Assembly (NCBI RefSeq): GCF_019392335.1
Contig: NZ_JAHXRQ010000007.1
Span: 62,001 to 126,000 of the forward strand
Length of the DNA stretch: 64,000 nt
Source of the DNA: Mameliella sp. CS4
GTDB lineage: Bacteria > Pseudomonadota > Alphaproteobacteria > Rhodobacterales > Rhodobacteraceae
Direction: 5' to 3'
Part shown: positions 16,940 to 26,200 of the stretch, piece after piece
How positions within the stretch are numbered: position 1 is the stretch's first letter
Layout: the number at the start of each line of letters is the position of its first letter
Made by a program: the position numbers and the translations under genes
Notes under the pieces: generated by a model
The model's input: the letters and a program-made list of their open reading frames with translations, nothing else
Told to the model about the DNA's origin: nothing
Database searches by the model: none

Positions 16940-18100
16940 ATGACACAGGCGATCACGGTGCTGGTGGGCACCAGCAAGGGCTTGTTCCTGCTGCAATCGG
17001 ATGCGGCGCGGGCGGACTGGTCGGTCAAGGGACCGCTCTGCGATGGCTGGGGAATCAACCACGCCATCGGCGATGCGGAAACAGGAACGCTCTGGGCCGG
17101 CGGGGGTGGCGAATGGTCGGGCGCAGGGGTCTGGCGGTCCCCGGATGGCGGCGAAAGCTGGGATCTGGTCAAGCTGGCGGACGGCACTGTCGACGAATGG
17201 ATCCGCAATGACCCGGATACGGCGGCCTTTTTCGGAACCGAGCCAAAGCCGCCAGCAGAGTTTACCGGCCGGGTCGAGGCGATCTGGTCGCTGGGCCAGG
17301 TGGGCGGCAAGCTCTACGCCGGTGCCAAGCCCGCGACGCTGTTTGTCAGCGAGGATGCGGGCGCAAGCTGGACCGCGGTCGAAAGCCTGACGGATCACCC
17401 CTCTGCGGACAGCTGGACGCCGGGTGCGGTGGGGCTGACGCTGCACACGATCGTGGCCAGCCCGGCGGATGCCGACAAAGTCTGGCTGGGGATCTCTGCG
17501 GCGGGGGTCTTTGCCAGCGAAGACGGCGGGGCAAGCTGGGAGCGGCGCAACCGCCTGTCCAACGCAGAGGCCTGCGGGCACGTCCACCATCCGGCAGGGC
17601 CAAAGGACGGCGAGACCGGCCATTGCGTGCACAATATGGTGCGGGCGCCGGGCGATCCGGACCTTCTGTATCAGCAGAACCATCACGGGGTCTGGCGCTC
17701 TTCCGATGGCGGGCGCAGCTGGGAGGACATCACCGCGGGTCTGCCCTCGACCTTCGGCTTTCCCATCGCAGTCCATCCCGCTCAACCGCAAACACTCTGG
17801 ACCCTGCCGCTGAACGGCGACATGGCCGGGCGTTTTCCGCCCGAGGGCAAAGCAGCGGTCTGGCGGTCCCGCGACGGCGGCGACAACTGGGAGGCCTGCC
17901 GCGACGGCCTGCCCTCCGAAAACTGTTTCTTCACCGTGCTGCGGCAGGCGATGGCCACGGACCGGGCCGAGACGCCGGGGGTCTATTTCGGCACCAACTC
18001 GGGCTCTGTCTTTGCCTCTTTCGACGAGGGGGACAGCTGGTCGGAAATTGCCCGCCACCTGCCCACGGTGCTTTGCGTCGAGACGGTGACGGCGGCCTGA
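16940..18100 (+). CDS. BNR/Asp-box repeat beta-propeller protein
   Basis: The 386-residue protein carries repeated Asp-box motifs of the form S-x-D-x-G-x-x-W: RSPDGGESWDL, VSEDAGASWTA, ASEDGGASWER, RSSDGGRSWED, RSRDGGDNWEA and ASFDEGDSWSE. Together they predict a six- or seven-bladed propeller related in fold to sialidases and to Vps10/photosystem-assembly-like proteins. There is no signal peptide, so it is probably cytosolic; glycosidase activity cannot be inferred from the repeats. AGGAGGG precedes the ATG. It converges with the dehalogenase gene, with four bases between stops. Confidence 0.8.
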   Translation: MTQAITVLVGTSKGLFLLQSDAARADWSVKGPLCDGWGINHAIGDAETGTLWAGGGGEWSGAGVWRSPDGGESWDLVKLADGTVDEWIRNDPDTAAFFGTEPKPPAEFTGRVEAIWSLGQVGGKLYAGAKPATLFVSEDAGASWTAVESLTDHPSADSWTPGAVGLTLHTIVASPADADKVWLGISAAGVFASEDGGASWERRNRLSNAEACGHVHHPAGPKDGETGHCVHNMVRAPGDPDLLYQQNHHGVWRSSDGGRSWEDITAGLPSTFGFPIAVHPAQPQTLWTLPLNGDMAGRFPPEGKAAVWRSRDGGDNWEACRDGLPSENCFFTVLRQAMATDRAETPGVYFGTNSGSVFASFDEGDSWSEIARHLPTVLCVETVTAA

Positions 18101-18104
18101 CCTG

Positions 18105-19022
18105 TCAGCCTTCGGGGTTTTCCGCCCAGGCCGCCAGCGCTGCGCGCGCGACCTCGGCGCCGTGGGTTTCCTGCACGAAATGCCCGGCGTTGGGGAGCCT
18201 CAGCGGGGGCCGGGTGAGGCCCAGAATCTCGTGCATGCGCATCATCAGCCAGGGCGGGATCAGCTTGTCCTGCTCGCCCACGGCCATAAAGCTGTCGCCC
18301 TGAAATTCCGACGCCCACCAGCGCGCGGCGCGTTTCGACACCTCGACCCCCTCCATCTGCGGCTCGGTCATGACGAGAAAGGGAAAGCGGCGGGCGCCTG
18401 CGCGATAGCGGGCATCGGGAAAGGGCGCGGCATAGGCAGCGGCCACTGCGTCGCTCATGCCGGGGACATAGTCCTTGAACAGTGCGGCCATGTCGTAATC
18501 CGGCTGTTCCCCGTGCATGCGGCGCCAAGCGTCGAAGCCCTCGGTGCTGCCGCCGCCAAGGCCCAGAACGGTGTCCATGACCAGCAGCCTGTCGAACCGG
18601 TCGGCCATGTCCGGCGGGATCGTCAGGCCCAGAATCCCGCCCCAGTCCTGCACGACAAGCGTGATCCGCCGCAGGTCTAACGCCTCGATCAGGGCAATCA
18701 GGCTCTGGCGGTGAAAGTTGAAGGTATAGGTCGCGTCATCGACCGGCTTGTCGGAGCGGCCAAAGCCGAAGAGGTCTGGTGCGACGACCCTCGCGCCGGT
18801 GTCCAGAAAGACGGGGATCATGTGGCGGTAGAGAAAGCTCCACGCCGGTTGACCATGCAGGCAGAGAAAGACCTGATCGGCGTCTTCGGGGCCTTCGTCG
18901 ATGCGTGCCATGCGCAGACCTTCGTAGCCCACGAGGTCGTCGCGATACCGTGGCTGCCACGGAAAATCGGGCAGGTCGGCAAATCTGTCCTCCGCCGTGC
19001 GGAGGGCTTCGGGCATCAGCAT
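18105..19022 (-). CDS. Haloalkane dehalogenase, DhlA-type (HLD-I)
   Basis: The 305-residue alpha/beta-hydrolase replaces a halogen on a haloalkane with hydroxyl through an enzyme ester. The nucleophile elbow is VVQDWGG (Asp, with the adjacent halide-binding Trp). A second Trp lies in EGFDAWRRM, the catalytic acid in GEQDKLIPP and the base in NAGHFVQE; HGQPAWSFLYR forms the oxyanion region. The order and wording match DhlA of Xanthobacter closely from memory, but the cap segment between LVMDTVL and GFDAW is about ten residues shorter. GGGGGAGAG precedes the ATG. It may instead act on other small halogenated marine compounds. Confidence 0.88.
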   Translation of the reverse strand: MLMPEALRTAEDRFADLPDFPWQPRYRDDLVGYEGLRMARIDEGPEDADQVFLCLHGQPAWSFLYRHMIPVFLDTGARVVAPDLFGFGRSDKPVDDATYTFNFHRQSLIALIEALDLRRITLVVQDWGGILGLTIPPDMADRFDRLLVMDTVLGLGGGSTEGFDAWRRMHGEQPDYDMAALFKDYVPGMSDAVAAAYAAPFPDARYRAGARRFPFLVMTEPQMEGVEVSKRAARWWASEFQGDSFMAVGEQDKLIPPWLMMRMHEILGLTRPPLRLPNAGHFVQETHGAEVARAALAAWAENPEG

Positions 19023-19097
19023 GGTCACTCTCCCCCAGGATGGCAGGAGCAGACCCGGGCGAGCCTGCCCTGTCAACACCGGGGGCCTGTCCCGCCC

Positions 19098-20720
19098 TCA
19101 GATCCGCATGCGCGGCACGTCGTTCGGGTCCAGCCGCAGGTCGATCAGCACCGGCTTGGTCCGGGTGTCCAGCGCCGACAGCGCCAGTTCCAGATCGTCG
19201 GCAGAGCGCACCTCGATCCCCTGCCCGCCCAGCGCGGTGGCGACTTCGGCAAAGGATGGCCAGTCGAATTCGGTCAGGCTGGGGTCCATCTTGCGGTCGA
19301 GGAACTGGATATGCTCGGCGCCATAGGCGGAATCGTTGGCCAGGATCACGATCAGGTCGAGGCCCAGCCGCACGGCGGTGTTGAACTCGTTGATGCCCCC
19401 CATCATGAAACCGCCGTCACCGGTGAACATCACGACGGGACGGTCAGGCGCGGCCAGCCCCGCGCCGATGGCCTCTTGCAGGCCCAACCCGATGGAGCCG
19501 AAATTCGCCGTCACCACGAAACTGCGCGGATCGGGGGCAGAGATCCGGCACCAGACCTCTGTCATGAAGCGGCCGCCGTCGGTGACCAGCACGCGGTCCT
19601 TTGGCAATGCCTCTTCCAGACGGTCGAGCGCATGGACGTAGTTGACACAGCCCGGCGCGGTGCGGTCGGTACCAAGGGGATGCGCGGTCAGCGTCTCTCC
19701 GTCCAACTCCTTGGTGAACCCGCTGCCGGGGATCTCTGCCTCGTCCAGCCAGTATAGGATGGTTTCGGCGGTCAGCCCCGCGTCCGCCACAAGGGCCGCG
19801 TCGGGATGGATGCTGCCGCCGATGGCGGTGGCCTCGATATCCACCTGGACGATGCGCTTGTCCTGCATCAGCTTGCCCCGGTCGGAGGTGAATTCGTGCA
19901 GGCCGGTGCCGAAACAGACGATACAGTCGGATTTCGCGATCAGGTCATAGGCGGCGGGGGTCGAGAGCGTGCCGAAGATGTCCATGTTGTAGGGGTGGTC
20001 GTTGAACAGCCCCTTGGCCTTGAGCGTGGTGGCCAGAGGCGCCTCCAGCCGGTCGGCGAGACGGATCAGCGTGTCTCGGGCGCCCACGGCGCCGCCACCG
20101 GCCAGGATGATCGGACGGCGGGCAGAGGCGATCATGCCGATGGCCTGGTCCAGCGTGTCGCCCTCGGCCACGCCGCCGGGGTTGGTGAAGACATCAAGCG
20201 GGCGGCAGTCGTGCGCCACCTCCTGCCACATGAAATCGGCGGGCATGTTCAGCACGATGGGACGGCGCTCCACCTGCGCCCGGTAAAAGGCGCGGGCGAC
20301 GTCGGTTCCGGCGGTTTCCGGCGCGCGCAGCTGGACAAAACCGGCGCCGGTGGATTTGACAAGTTCGCGCTGGTCGATGCCCTGCAGGTGGCGCGGGTTC
20401 GACACCGGCGTGTCGCCCGCCAGCAGAACCATCGGGATATGACCGCGCGCACCCTCTGTCAGGGCGGTGGTGCAATTGGTCAGCGCGGGCCCGTGGGTGA
20501 CGGTCGCCACCCCCACCTGCCCCGAGACATGGGCAAAGGCCAAGGCCATCAGGACAGAGCTGCCCTCATGCGCCGCCGGAACAAAGCGCCCGCCGCAGTC
20601 GCGCACGAAACTGTCGACCATGAAAAGGTTGGCATCCCCCATCAGCCCGAACATCGTACTGATGCCGTGATCCCCCACGGCACGGGCGATGGATTGGTGG
20701 ACATGCATCTGGTCGGTCAT
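19098..20720 (-). CDS. Thiamine-diphosphate-dependent enzyme, acetolactate-synthase-like
   Basis: The 540-residue protein has the three-domain layout of pyruvate-oxidase/acetolactate-synthase enzymes. The catalytic glutamate is in PAAHEGSSVLMALAFAHVSG (near residue 52), and GVATVTHGPALTNCTTALTE follows in the first domain. A middle domain contains RRPIILAGGGAVGARDTL. The thiamine-diphosphate motif runs from GDGGFMMGGINEFN to VILANDSAYG near residue 445. The clade (benzoylformate decarboxylase, glyoxylate carboligase or other) cannot be fixed from motifs. AGGAGCG precedes the ATG at 20720. Confidence 0.85.
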   Translation of the reverse strand: MTDQMHVHQSIARAVGDHGISTMFGLMGDANLFMVDSFVRDCGGRFVPAAHEGSSVLMALAFAHVSGQVGVATVTHGPALTNCTTALTEGARGHIPMVLLAGDTPVSNPRHLQGIDQRELVKSTGAGFVQLRAPETAGTDVARAFYRAQVERRPIVLNMPADFMWQEVAHDCRPLDVFTNPGGVAEGDTLDQAIGMIASARRPIILAGGGAVGARDTLIRLADRLEAPLATTLKAKGLFNDHPYNMDIFGTLSTPAAYDLIAKSDCIVCFGTGLHEFTSDRGKLMQDKRIVQVDIEATAIGGSIHPDAALVADAGLTAETILYWLDEAEIPGSGFTKELDGETLTAHPLGTDRTAPGCVNYVHALDRLEEALPKDRVLVTDGGRFMTEVWCRISAPDPRSFVVTANFGSIGLGLQEAIGAGLAAPDRPVVMFTGDGGFMMGGINEFNTAVRLGLDLIVILANDSAYGAEHIQFLDRKMDPSLTEFDWPSFAEVATALGGQGIEVRSADDLELALSALDTRTKPVLIDLRLDPNDVPRMRI

Positions 20721-20971
20721 CTTTCGGCGCTCCTGTTCCTGTCGGGACGGAGATACATGAGGAGAGATGCGGGTTTCACGCGAATCCGGCGAAAGCGCCG
20801 TCAATTATGCGAACTTTTTTCGGCTCAACCCCGCGTTCGCGCGCAATTCACGCATCACAACAAGAAATGCCGCCAATGTACCGCAGAAAGATGCGGGGCC
20901 CGCGAAGAATCTGGCACCCGCCGCGGCAATCGCATACTCCTGTGCGCAACCGACAATAGGGAGACCATTGA

Positions 20972-22267
20972 ATGACCCAGGATGCGCCCAGCTTCGGCTT
21001 TGACACCTTGCAGATCCACGCCGGCGCCCGGCCCGACCCGGCCACCGGCGCGCGGCAGGTGCCGATCTACCAGACCACGGCCTATGTGTTCCGCGATGCG
21101 GAACATGCCGCCGCGCTCTTCAACCTTCAGGAAGTGGGCTACATCTACTCGCGCTTGACCAACCCGACGGTCGCGGCGCTGCAGGAACGTGTCGCGGTGC
21201 TGGAAGGCGGCGCCGGGGCGGTCTGCTGTTCCTCGGGCCACGCGGCGCAGATCATGGCGCTGTTCCCGCTGATGGCACCAGGGCGCAACGTGGTGGTCTC
21301 GACCCGGCTTTACGGCGGCTCGATCACCCAGTTCAGCCAGACCATCAAGCGGTTCGGCTGGTCGGCGAAATTCGTCGACACCGACGATCTGGCCGCCGTC
21401 GAGGCCGCGATTGACGACGACACCCGCGCGGTATTCTGCGAAAGCATCGCCAACCCGGGCGGCTATGTCACCGATATCGATGCGCTGGCCAAGATCGCCG
21501 ACAAGGCGGGCCTGCCACTGATCGTCGACAACACTTCGGCCACGCCGTACCTGTGCCGCCCGATCGAGCACGGTGCGACGCTGGTGGTGCATTCGATGAC
21601 CAAGTACCTGACCGGCAACGGCACCGTGACCGGCGGCGTGGTGGTGGATTCCGGCACCTTCGACTGGTCCGCCAGCGACAAGTTCCCGTCCCTGTCAGAG
21701 CCGGAGCCGGCCTATCACGGGTTGAAATTCCACGAGACATTCGGCCCGCTGGCCTTCACCTTTCACGGCATCGCCATCGGGTTGCGTGACCTTGGCATGA
21801 CGCTGAACCCGCAGGCGGCGCATTACACGCTGATGGGGATCGAGACGCTGAGCCTGCGCATGGCGCGCCACGTCGAGAACGCCGAGAAGATCGCCGCCTG
21901 GCTGGAGAAACATGACGCGGTCGAGGGCGTGACCTATGCCGGGCTGGATTCCTCTCCCTACAAGGAGCGCGCCGCCCGGATCTGCCCGAAAGGCGCGGGT
22001 GGTCTGTTCACCGTAGCGCTGAAGGGCGGCTATGACGCCTGCGTCAAGTTCGTGGACTCGCTGGAAATCTTCTCTCACGTCGCAAACCTGGGCGACACGC
22101 GCAGCCTGGTGATCCACTCGGCCTCGACCACGCACCGCCAGTTGACCGAGGACCAGCAGATCGCCGCGGGCGCCGCACCGAACGTGGTGCGGATCTCGAT
22201 CGGGATCGAGGACGCGGACGACCTTATCGTCGACCTTGACCAGGCGCTGAACAAGGCCTCTGCCTGA
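20972..22267 (+). CDS. metY: O-acetylhomoserine sulfhydrylase / cystathionine-gamma-synthase family
   Basis: The 431-residue PLP enzyme makes homocysteine from O-acetylhomoserine and sulfide. It begins DAPSFGFDTLQIHAGARPDP and shows YIYSRLTNPTVAALQERVA, CCSSGHAAQIMAL, and the PLP lysine in HSMTKYLTGNGTVTGG (near residue 210). It ends with ISIGIEDADDLIVDLDQAL. The length (about 430) and the STRLYGGSITQF segment point to the OAH sulfhydrylase branch rather than to cystathionine synthases. AGGGAGACC precedes the ATG. I looked for a SAM riboswitch in the leader and could not make one out. Confidence 0.92.
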   Translation: MTQDAPSFGFDTLQIHAGARPDPATGARQVPIYQTTAYVFRDAEHAAALFNLQEVGYIYSRLTNPTVAALQERVAVLEGGAGAVCCSSGHAAQIMALFPLMAPGRNVVVSTRLYGGSITQFSQTIKRFGWSAKFVDTDDLAAVEAAIDDDTRAVFCESIANPGGYVTDIDALAKIADKAGLPLIVDNTSATPYLCRPIEHGATLVVHSMTKYLTGNGTVTGGVVVDSGTFDWSASDKFPSLSEPEPAYHGLKFHETFGPLAFTFHGIAIGLRDLGMTLNPQAAHYTLMGIETLSLRMARHVENAEKIAAWLEKHDAVEGVTYAGLDSSPYKERAARICPKGAGGLFTVALKGGYDACVKFVDSLEIFSHVANLGDTRSLVIHSASTTHRQLTEDQQIAAGAAPNVVRISIGIEDADDLIVDLDQALNKASA

Positions 22268-22287
22268 ACCGGATCGACACGAATGAA

Positions 22288-22322
22288 AGAGGCCACCGCA
22301 GGGCAACTGCGGCGGCCTCTTG
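22288..22322. terminator. Bidirectional terminator between metY and the SIMPL gene
   Basis: The stem from AGAGGCC and CCGCAG to CTGCGG and GGCCTCT spans 22288-22320, with one bulged base pair position and a GGCAA loop. The genes on either side converge here, so it can end both messages. The T-run is short. Confidence 0.75.
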
Positions 22323-22349
22323 GTTGGATAGGGCGGGGACAGGCGCGCG

Positions 22350-23057
22350 TCACTCGCTGACGGAAAAGACCATCGTGACCTCGGCCCTTACCTCGATTTC
22401 CCCGGCGGCCACCGGCACGTCGCGGGCGGCGGGCGCGTCTTCCAGGATCATCGGTTCCGGCTCGACGATGGACCGCACCAGCGGTTCGGCATTGTCGCGC
22501 AGCTCCAGCACCGGGCCCAGCGTCACGCCGGCGGCATCTGCATACAGCTCGGCCTTGGCAATGGCGTCGGCCACCGCGCGGCGGCGAGCCTCGTCTTCGA
22601 CCTCGCGCGGCTCCTGTACGCCGAAGGTCAGGCTCTGCAGCTGGTTGGCACCGTCGTCCAGCACCGCCGACAGCAGCGCGCCGATGCCCTCCATGTCACG
22701 GATGCGCACGCGGACCGTGTTTGTGGCGTAGTAGCCGACAAAGATGTCCTCGTTGCGGTCGCGGTCCCAGCGGGTCTGTTCGCTGACCCGCAGCTGGGTG
22801 GTCTGGATGTCACGCGCCTCGACCCCGAGGCTCGACAGCCGGGCCAGGATGGCATCCACCGCCGTCGAGGTGGCATTCATCGCCTCGACCGCCGTCTTGC
22901 CGCGCCCCGTGGCGCCCAGCGAGATCGTCGCCATGTCGGGCACTGCCGCGATGCGGGCCTCGCCCGAGACGGACAAGCGGCCTTCCGCCGATGCCGCATG
23001 TGGCGCCGCCAGGGGGAGCGCGAGGGCCAGGATCGTCAAGAATGCTGAAATTCGCAT
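22350..23057 (-). CDS. SIMPL-domain (DUF541) periplasmic protein
   Basis: A 235-residue protein with a signal peptide (MRISAFLTILALALPLAAPHAASAEG) and a SIMPL domain that includes LSVSGEARIAAVPDMATISLGA, TQLRVSEQTRWDRD, YYATNTVRVRIRDMEGIGAL and ARRRAVADAIAKAELYADAAG. Family members are periplasmic or outer-membrane proteins; the eukaryotic namesake interacts with a kinase, and bacterial members are linked to oxidative or envelope stress with unclear chemistry. GAGGTAA precedes the ATG. Confidence 0.88.
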   Translation of the reverse strand: MRISAFLTILALALPLAAPHAASAEGRLSVSGEARIAAVPDMATISLGATGRGKTAVEAMNATSTAVDAILARLSSLGVEARDIQTTQLRVSEQTRWDRDRNEDIFVGYYATNTVRVRIRDMEGIGALLSAVLDDGANQLQSLTFGVQEPREVEDEARRRAVADAIAKAELYADAAGVTLGPVLELRDNAEPLVRSIVEPEPMILEDAPAARDVPVAAGEIEVRAEVTMVFSVSE

Positions 23058-23224
23058 AAATTACCTCACAATCAGCAGGAATCTGCACTGACTGTCCCCT
23101 GACCGGGGAAAATCGGCAAGAGGGCAACAGCCGCTTTCTTTTCTTCGGCAAAGAGTTGCCCTATATATTTTAGGCACTGCCTTAGGACTCCCGCAGGCAT
23201 GGATGGCCTGATAAGACACGCTTC

Positions 23225-26200
23225 ATGATACCAAATTTCGCGCTCTCGCTCTCCTTCGAAGGCATCGCCCTGCTGCGGCGCATGGGCCCCCGATGGGCCC
23301 TGATCGACGATGTTCCGCTCGATCACGCCGATTTCGATTCCCAGGTGATCGCCTTGCGGGACCGGGCCGAAAGCCTGGACCCGACCGGCGCCCAGGTGGC
23401 GCTGATCATCCCGAACGAGCAGATCCGTTACCTGGACCAGCCCGACCTGGGCGGGGACGAGACGGCGCGCGACATCGCCATCCGCGCCTCTCTGGACGGC
23501 GCGACGCCCTACGCCGTGAACGAGTTGAAATTCGACTACGTGGTGACGGACGGGCGTTTGCAGATCGCCGCCGTTGCGATCGAAACGCTGGACGAGGCGC
23601 AGAGCTTTGCCGTCGAACACGGGTTCGACCCGGTCAGCTTCATGGCGCAGGCGCCAGACGGGGCGTTCGACTCGGCGGTCTTTTTCGGCAAGGCCAAGGG
23701 GTGGAACAAACCCGCCTCGCGCCCCGCGCGGGCCATTCGCATCGTCGAGGCCGACGAGGCCGCGTTGAAACCGCTGCCCAAGCCCGAGCTGATTGCGCCC
23801 GCCGCGCCGAAACCCCAGGCGCCAAAGCCGGATGCGCCCAAGCCCGAAGCAGCCCGCCCCCCGGCGCCCAAGCCGCAAGCGCAGCCCGCCCCCGCAGCGG
23901 ACAAATCTCCTGCCGCCCCGGCCCCGGCGGCGCAGTCCAAGGCCCCGGTCGAGACGCCCGCTCCGGCCGCAAAGCCGGACGTGAGCGCGCAACCAGCGCC
24001 CCCCAAGGCAGCCGTTCCGGCCCCGGCGGCGCAGTCCAAGGCCCCGACCGACACGCCCGCTCCGGCCGCAAAGCCGGACGTAAGCGCGCAACCAGCGGCC
24101 CCCAAGGCAGCCGCCCCGGCCCCGGAAGCACCGGCCCCGAAGGCCCCTGCGCCCGCTGTGGCCCCCAGTGAACCGGCGCCCAAAGCCCCTGCGCCCAAGG
24201 CGAAAGGGCCAGAGCCCTCTGTCCCGGCAGCCCCGCAGGCCCCGTCGGCACCGCCGCAGCCTGGGCCTGTCGCCCCTGCCGCTGCACCGAAGGCGCCTGC
24301 GATCCCGCCACAGGCCCCCGCTGGCCAAGGGGCGCCGAAGGCACCGGCGGTTCCCCCCAGGTCCGCCCCGGCACCGAAAGCGCCTGCCGCCCCTCAACCC
24401 GCTGCCGAGCCTGCGGCCCCCAAGGCCCCCGCACCGCGCCCCGCCGCGCAGGTGCAACAGCCCGCGCCTTCCGCCGCCCCGGCCGAAACCGACGCAGAGC
24501 GGCCCTATACGTTTTCAACCATCCGGGCGACCCGCTCCGGGGCAGTTGGGTCCGGGCCATCAGGGGATGTCGCCGCTCCGCGACCGCCCGTCACGGGCGA
24601 GTTGAAAGCACGTTTCACCCCTGTCGCCCCCGCCGCGGACAGCAAGACAGAGATGCCGGAGTCGCCCTCCAAGGCTCCGGCGTCGGCGCCTGCCCCGCAG
24701 GCACGTACCGGCTTCTTTTCGGCCCCGACCGCCTCTGCCCTGTTGGCCCAGGCCTCAGCCGCAGCGGACGAAGCCGAGGCCGCAAAACCCTCTGGTGATC
24801 GTGCCGCTCCAGCACAGGCCAAGCGCCCGGTCTTGCCGCCCAAGACGAAAGGCAAGACCAAGCCTGCGGCGAAACCCGGCGTCAAACCGATCCCGAAGGT
24901 GGCCGCCGCCCGCGCCGCGGCGCTTGCCGCCGTGCCCGCCCGCGAGGCGAAGGAAGACGAGTTTCTTGCCGCGCCCGCCGCCGCGCGCAAGGCCGTTCCC
25001 GCCCCCGGCAAGGGGCCGCATGTCGGCTCGAAACCCGGCGGTCTGCCGCGTCCGAGCCCGCTGGCCAAACTGGCGGCCCTGCGCGGCCCTCAGGGTCAGG
25101 ACCGGAGCGGCGGACAGGCCGCTGTCGGCGGTGGCGTTGCCGCGATCCCTGCCGGAATGGCCTTCAACCAGCCCAGCGAACGGGACCGCATGACCGTTTT
25201 CGGCGCGCGTGATCGGGACACAACCGGAGGCAAGCCTAAATACCTGGGATTGATGCTCACGGCGATCCTGCTGCTGTTCCTGGCCGGGGTCGCAGCCTGG
25301 GCCGCCGTCTTCCTTGAAGACGGGCTGGCGCGGCTGTTCCGTTCAGCCGATGAACCGGCAAGCGCCGTTGCCTCTCTGCCCGATGGCGATCCCGATGCCC
25401 CCCGCGCCACAGGCGACGATGGCGAGATCCTCGAATCCGCCACGCCACCGGCCAGCGCGGCGCCGGCGATCTCGGCGCGTCCCGTGGCCCGCCCCGAGGG
25501 CAAGGTCCAGATCGCCGCCTTTGACCCGCCCGCCACGGCGCCCGAGTCCCTGGTCGCACCGCTTGCCGTGCCGACAGATCCGCGCCAGCTGACCCCCGAA
25601 GAGGCCGCGGTCAGCTATGCCGCCTCCGGCATCTGGCAACGGGCGCCTGCCAAGCCGCACCGCCCGCCCGAGGACGGTGTCGATGACGTCTATGCCGCCT
25701 CGATCGACCCGAACATCCAGATCTTCGACGCCGTCGCCCTGCCCCAGGCCAAGGATCTGGAGCGAGGACCTGACTTCCAGGACCCGGGCCTGCCGCCGCC
25801 AGCCGGGCTGACCTTTGATTTCGACGAACGGGATCTTGTGCGCGCCACGCCCGAGGGTGCGCTGACACCGGACGGGTTGCGCATCTTTACCGGGCGGCCG
25901 CCGGTCATCCCGCCCCTGCGGGACGAAGCGGCCCTGGCCCCGGACCCCGAGCTTGACGCACCGGGCGCGATCCGCACCCGGCTGAACGCCATGCCCCGCG
26001 TCCGGCCGCAGACCCGGCCGGACGACTTGATGGAACTGCGCGAACGCAGCCAGCTGGGCGGCATCTCTCGGTCGGAACTGGCCGAAATACGCCCCGTGAT
26101 GCGCCCGCCCACGGCGCAGGAACAGGCCGAGATCGACGCGCCCGAGGCGACGGACCAGGCGGTGCGCCGCTCGCTGGTGCCCGTTGGCCGACCGCGCAAC

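Noticed and set aside
18105..19022. Loss of the second halide-binding tryptophan in the dehalogenase
   Set aside because: A first glance at the KDYVPGM segment suggested Trp to Tyr, but counting from the nucleophile places the functional Trp in EGFDAW, where it is conserved.
20721..20971. SAM riboswitch upstream of metY
   Set aside because: I looked for SAM-II and SAM/SAH-type pairing in the leader and could not place the conserved core; a covariance search would be needed to say more.
23072..24457. 461-codon Gly/Arg-rich frame antisense to the Ala/Pro-rich gene
   Set aside because: It arises from the GC-rich proline codons on the other strand; no start signal or motif supports it.
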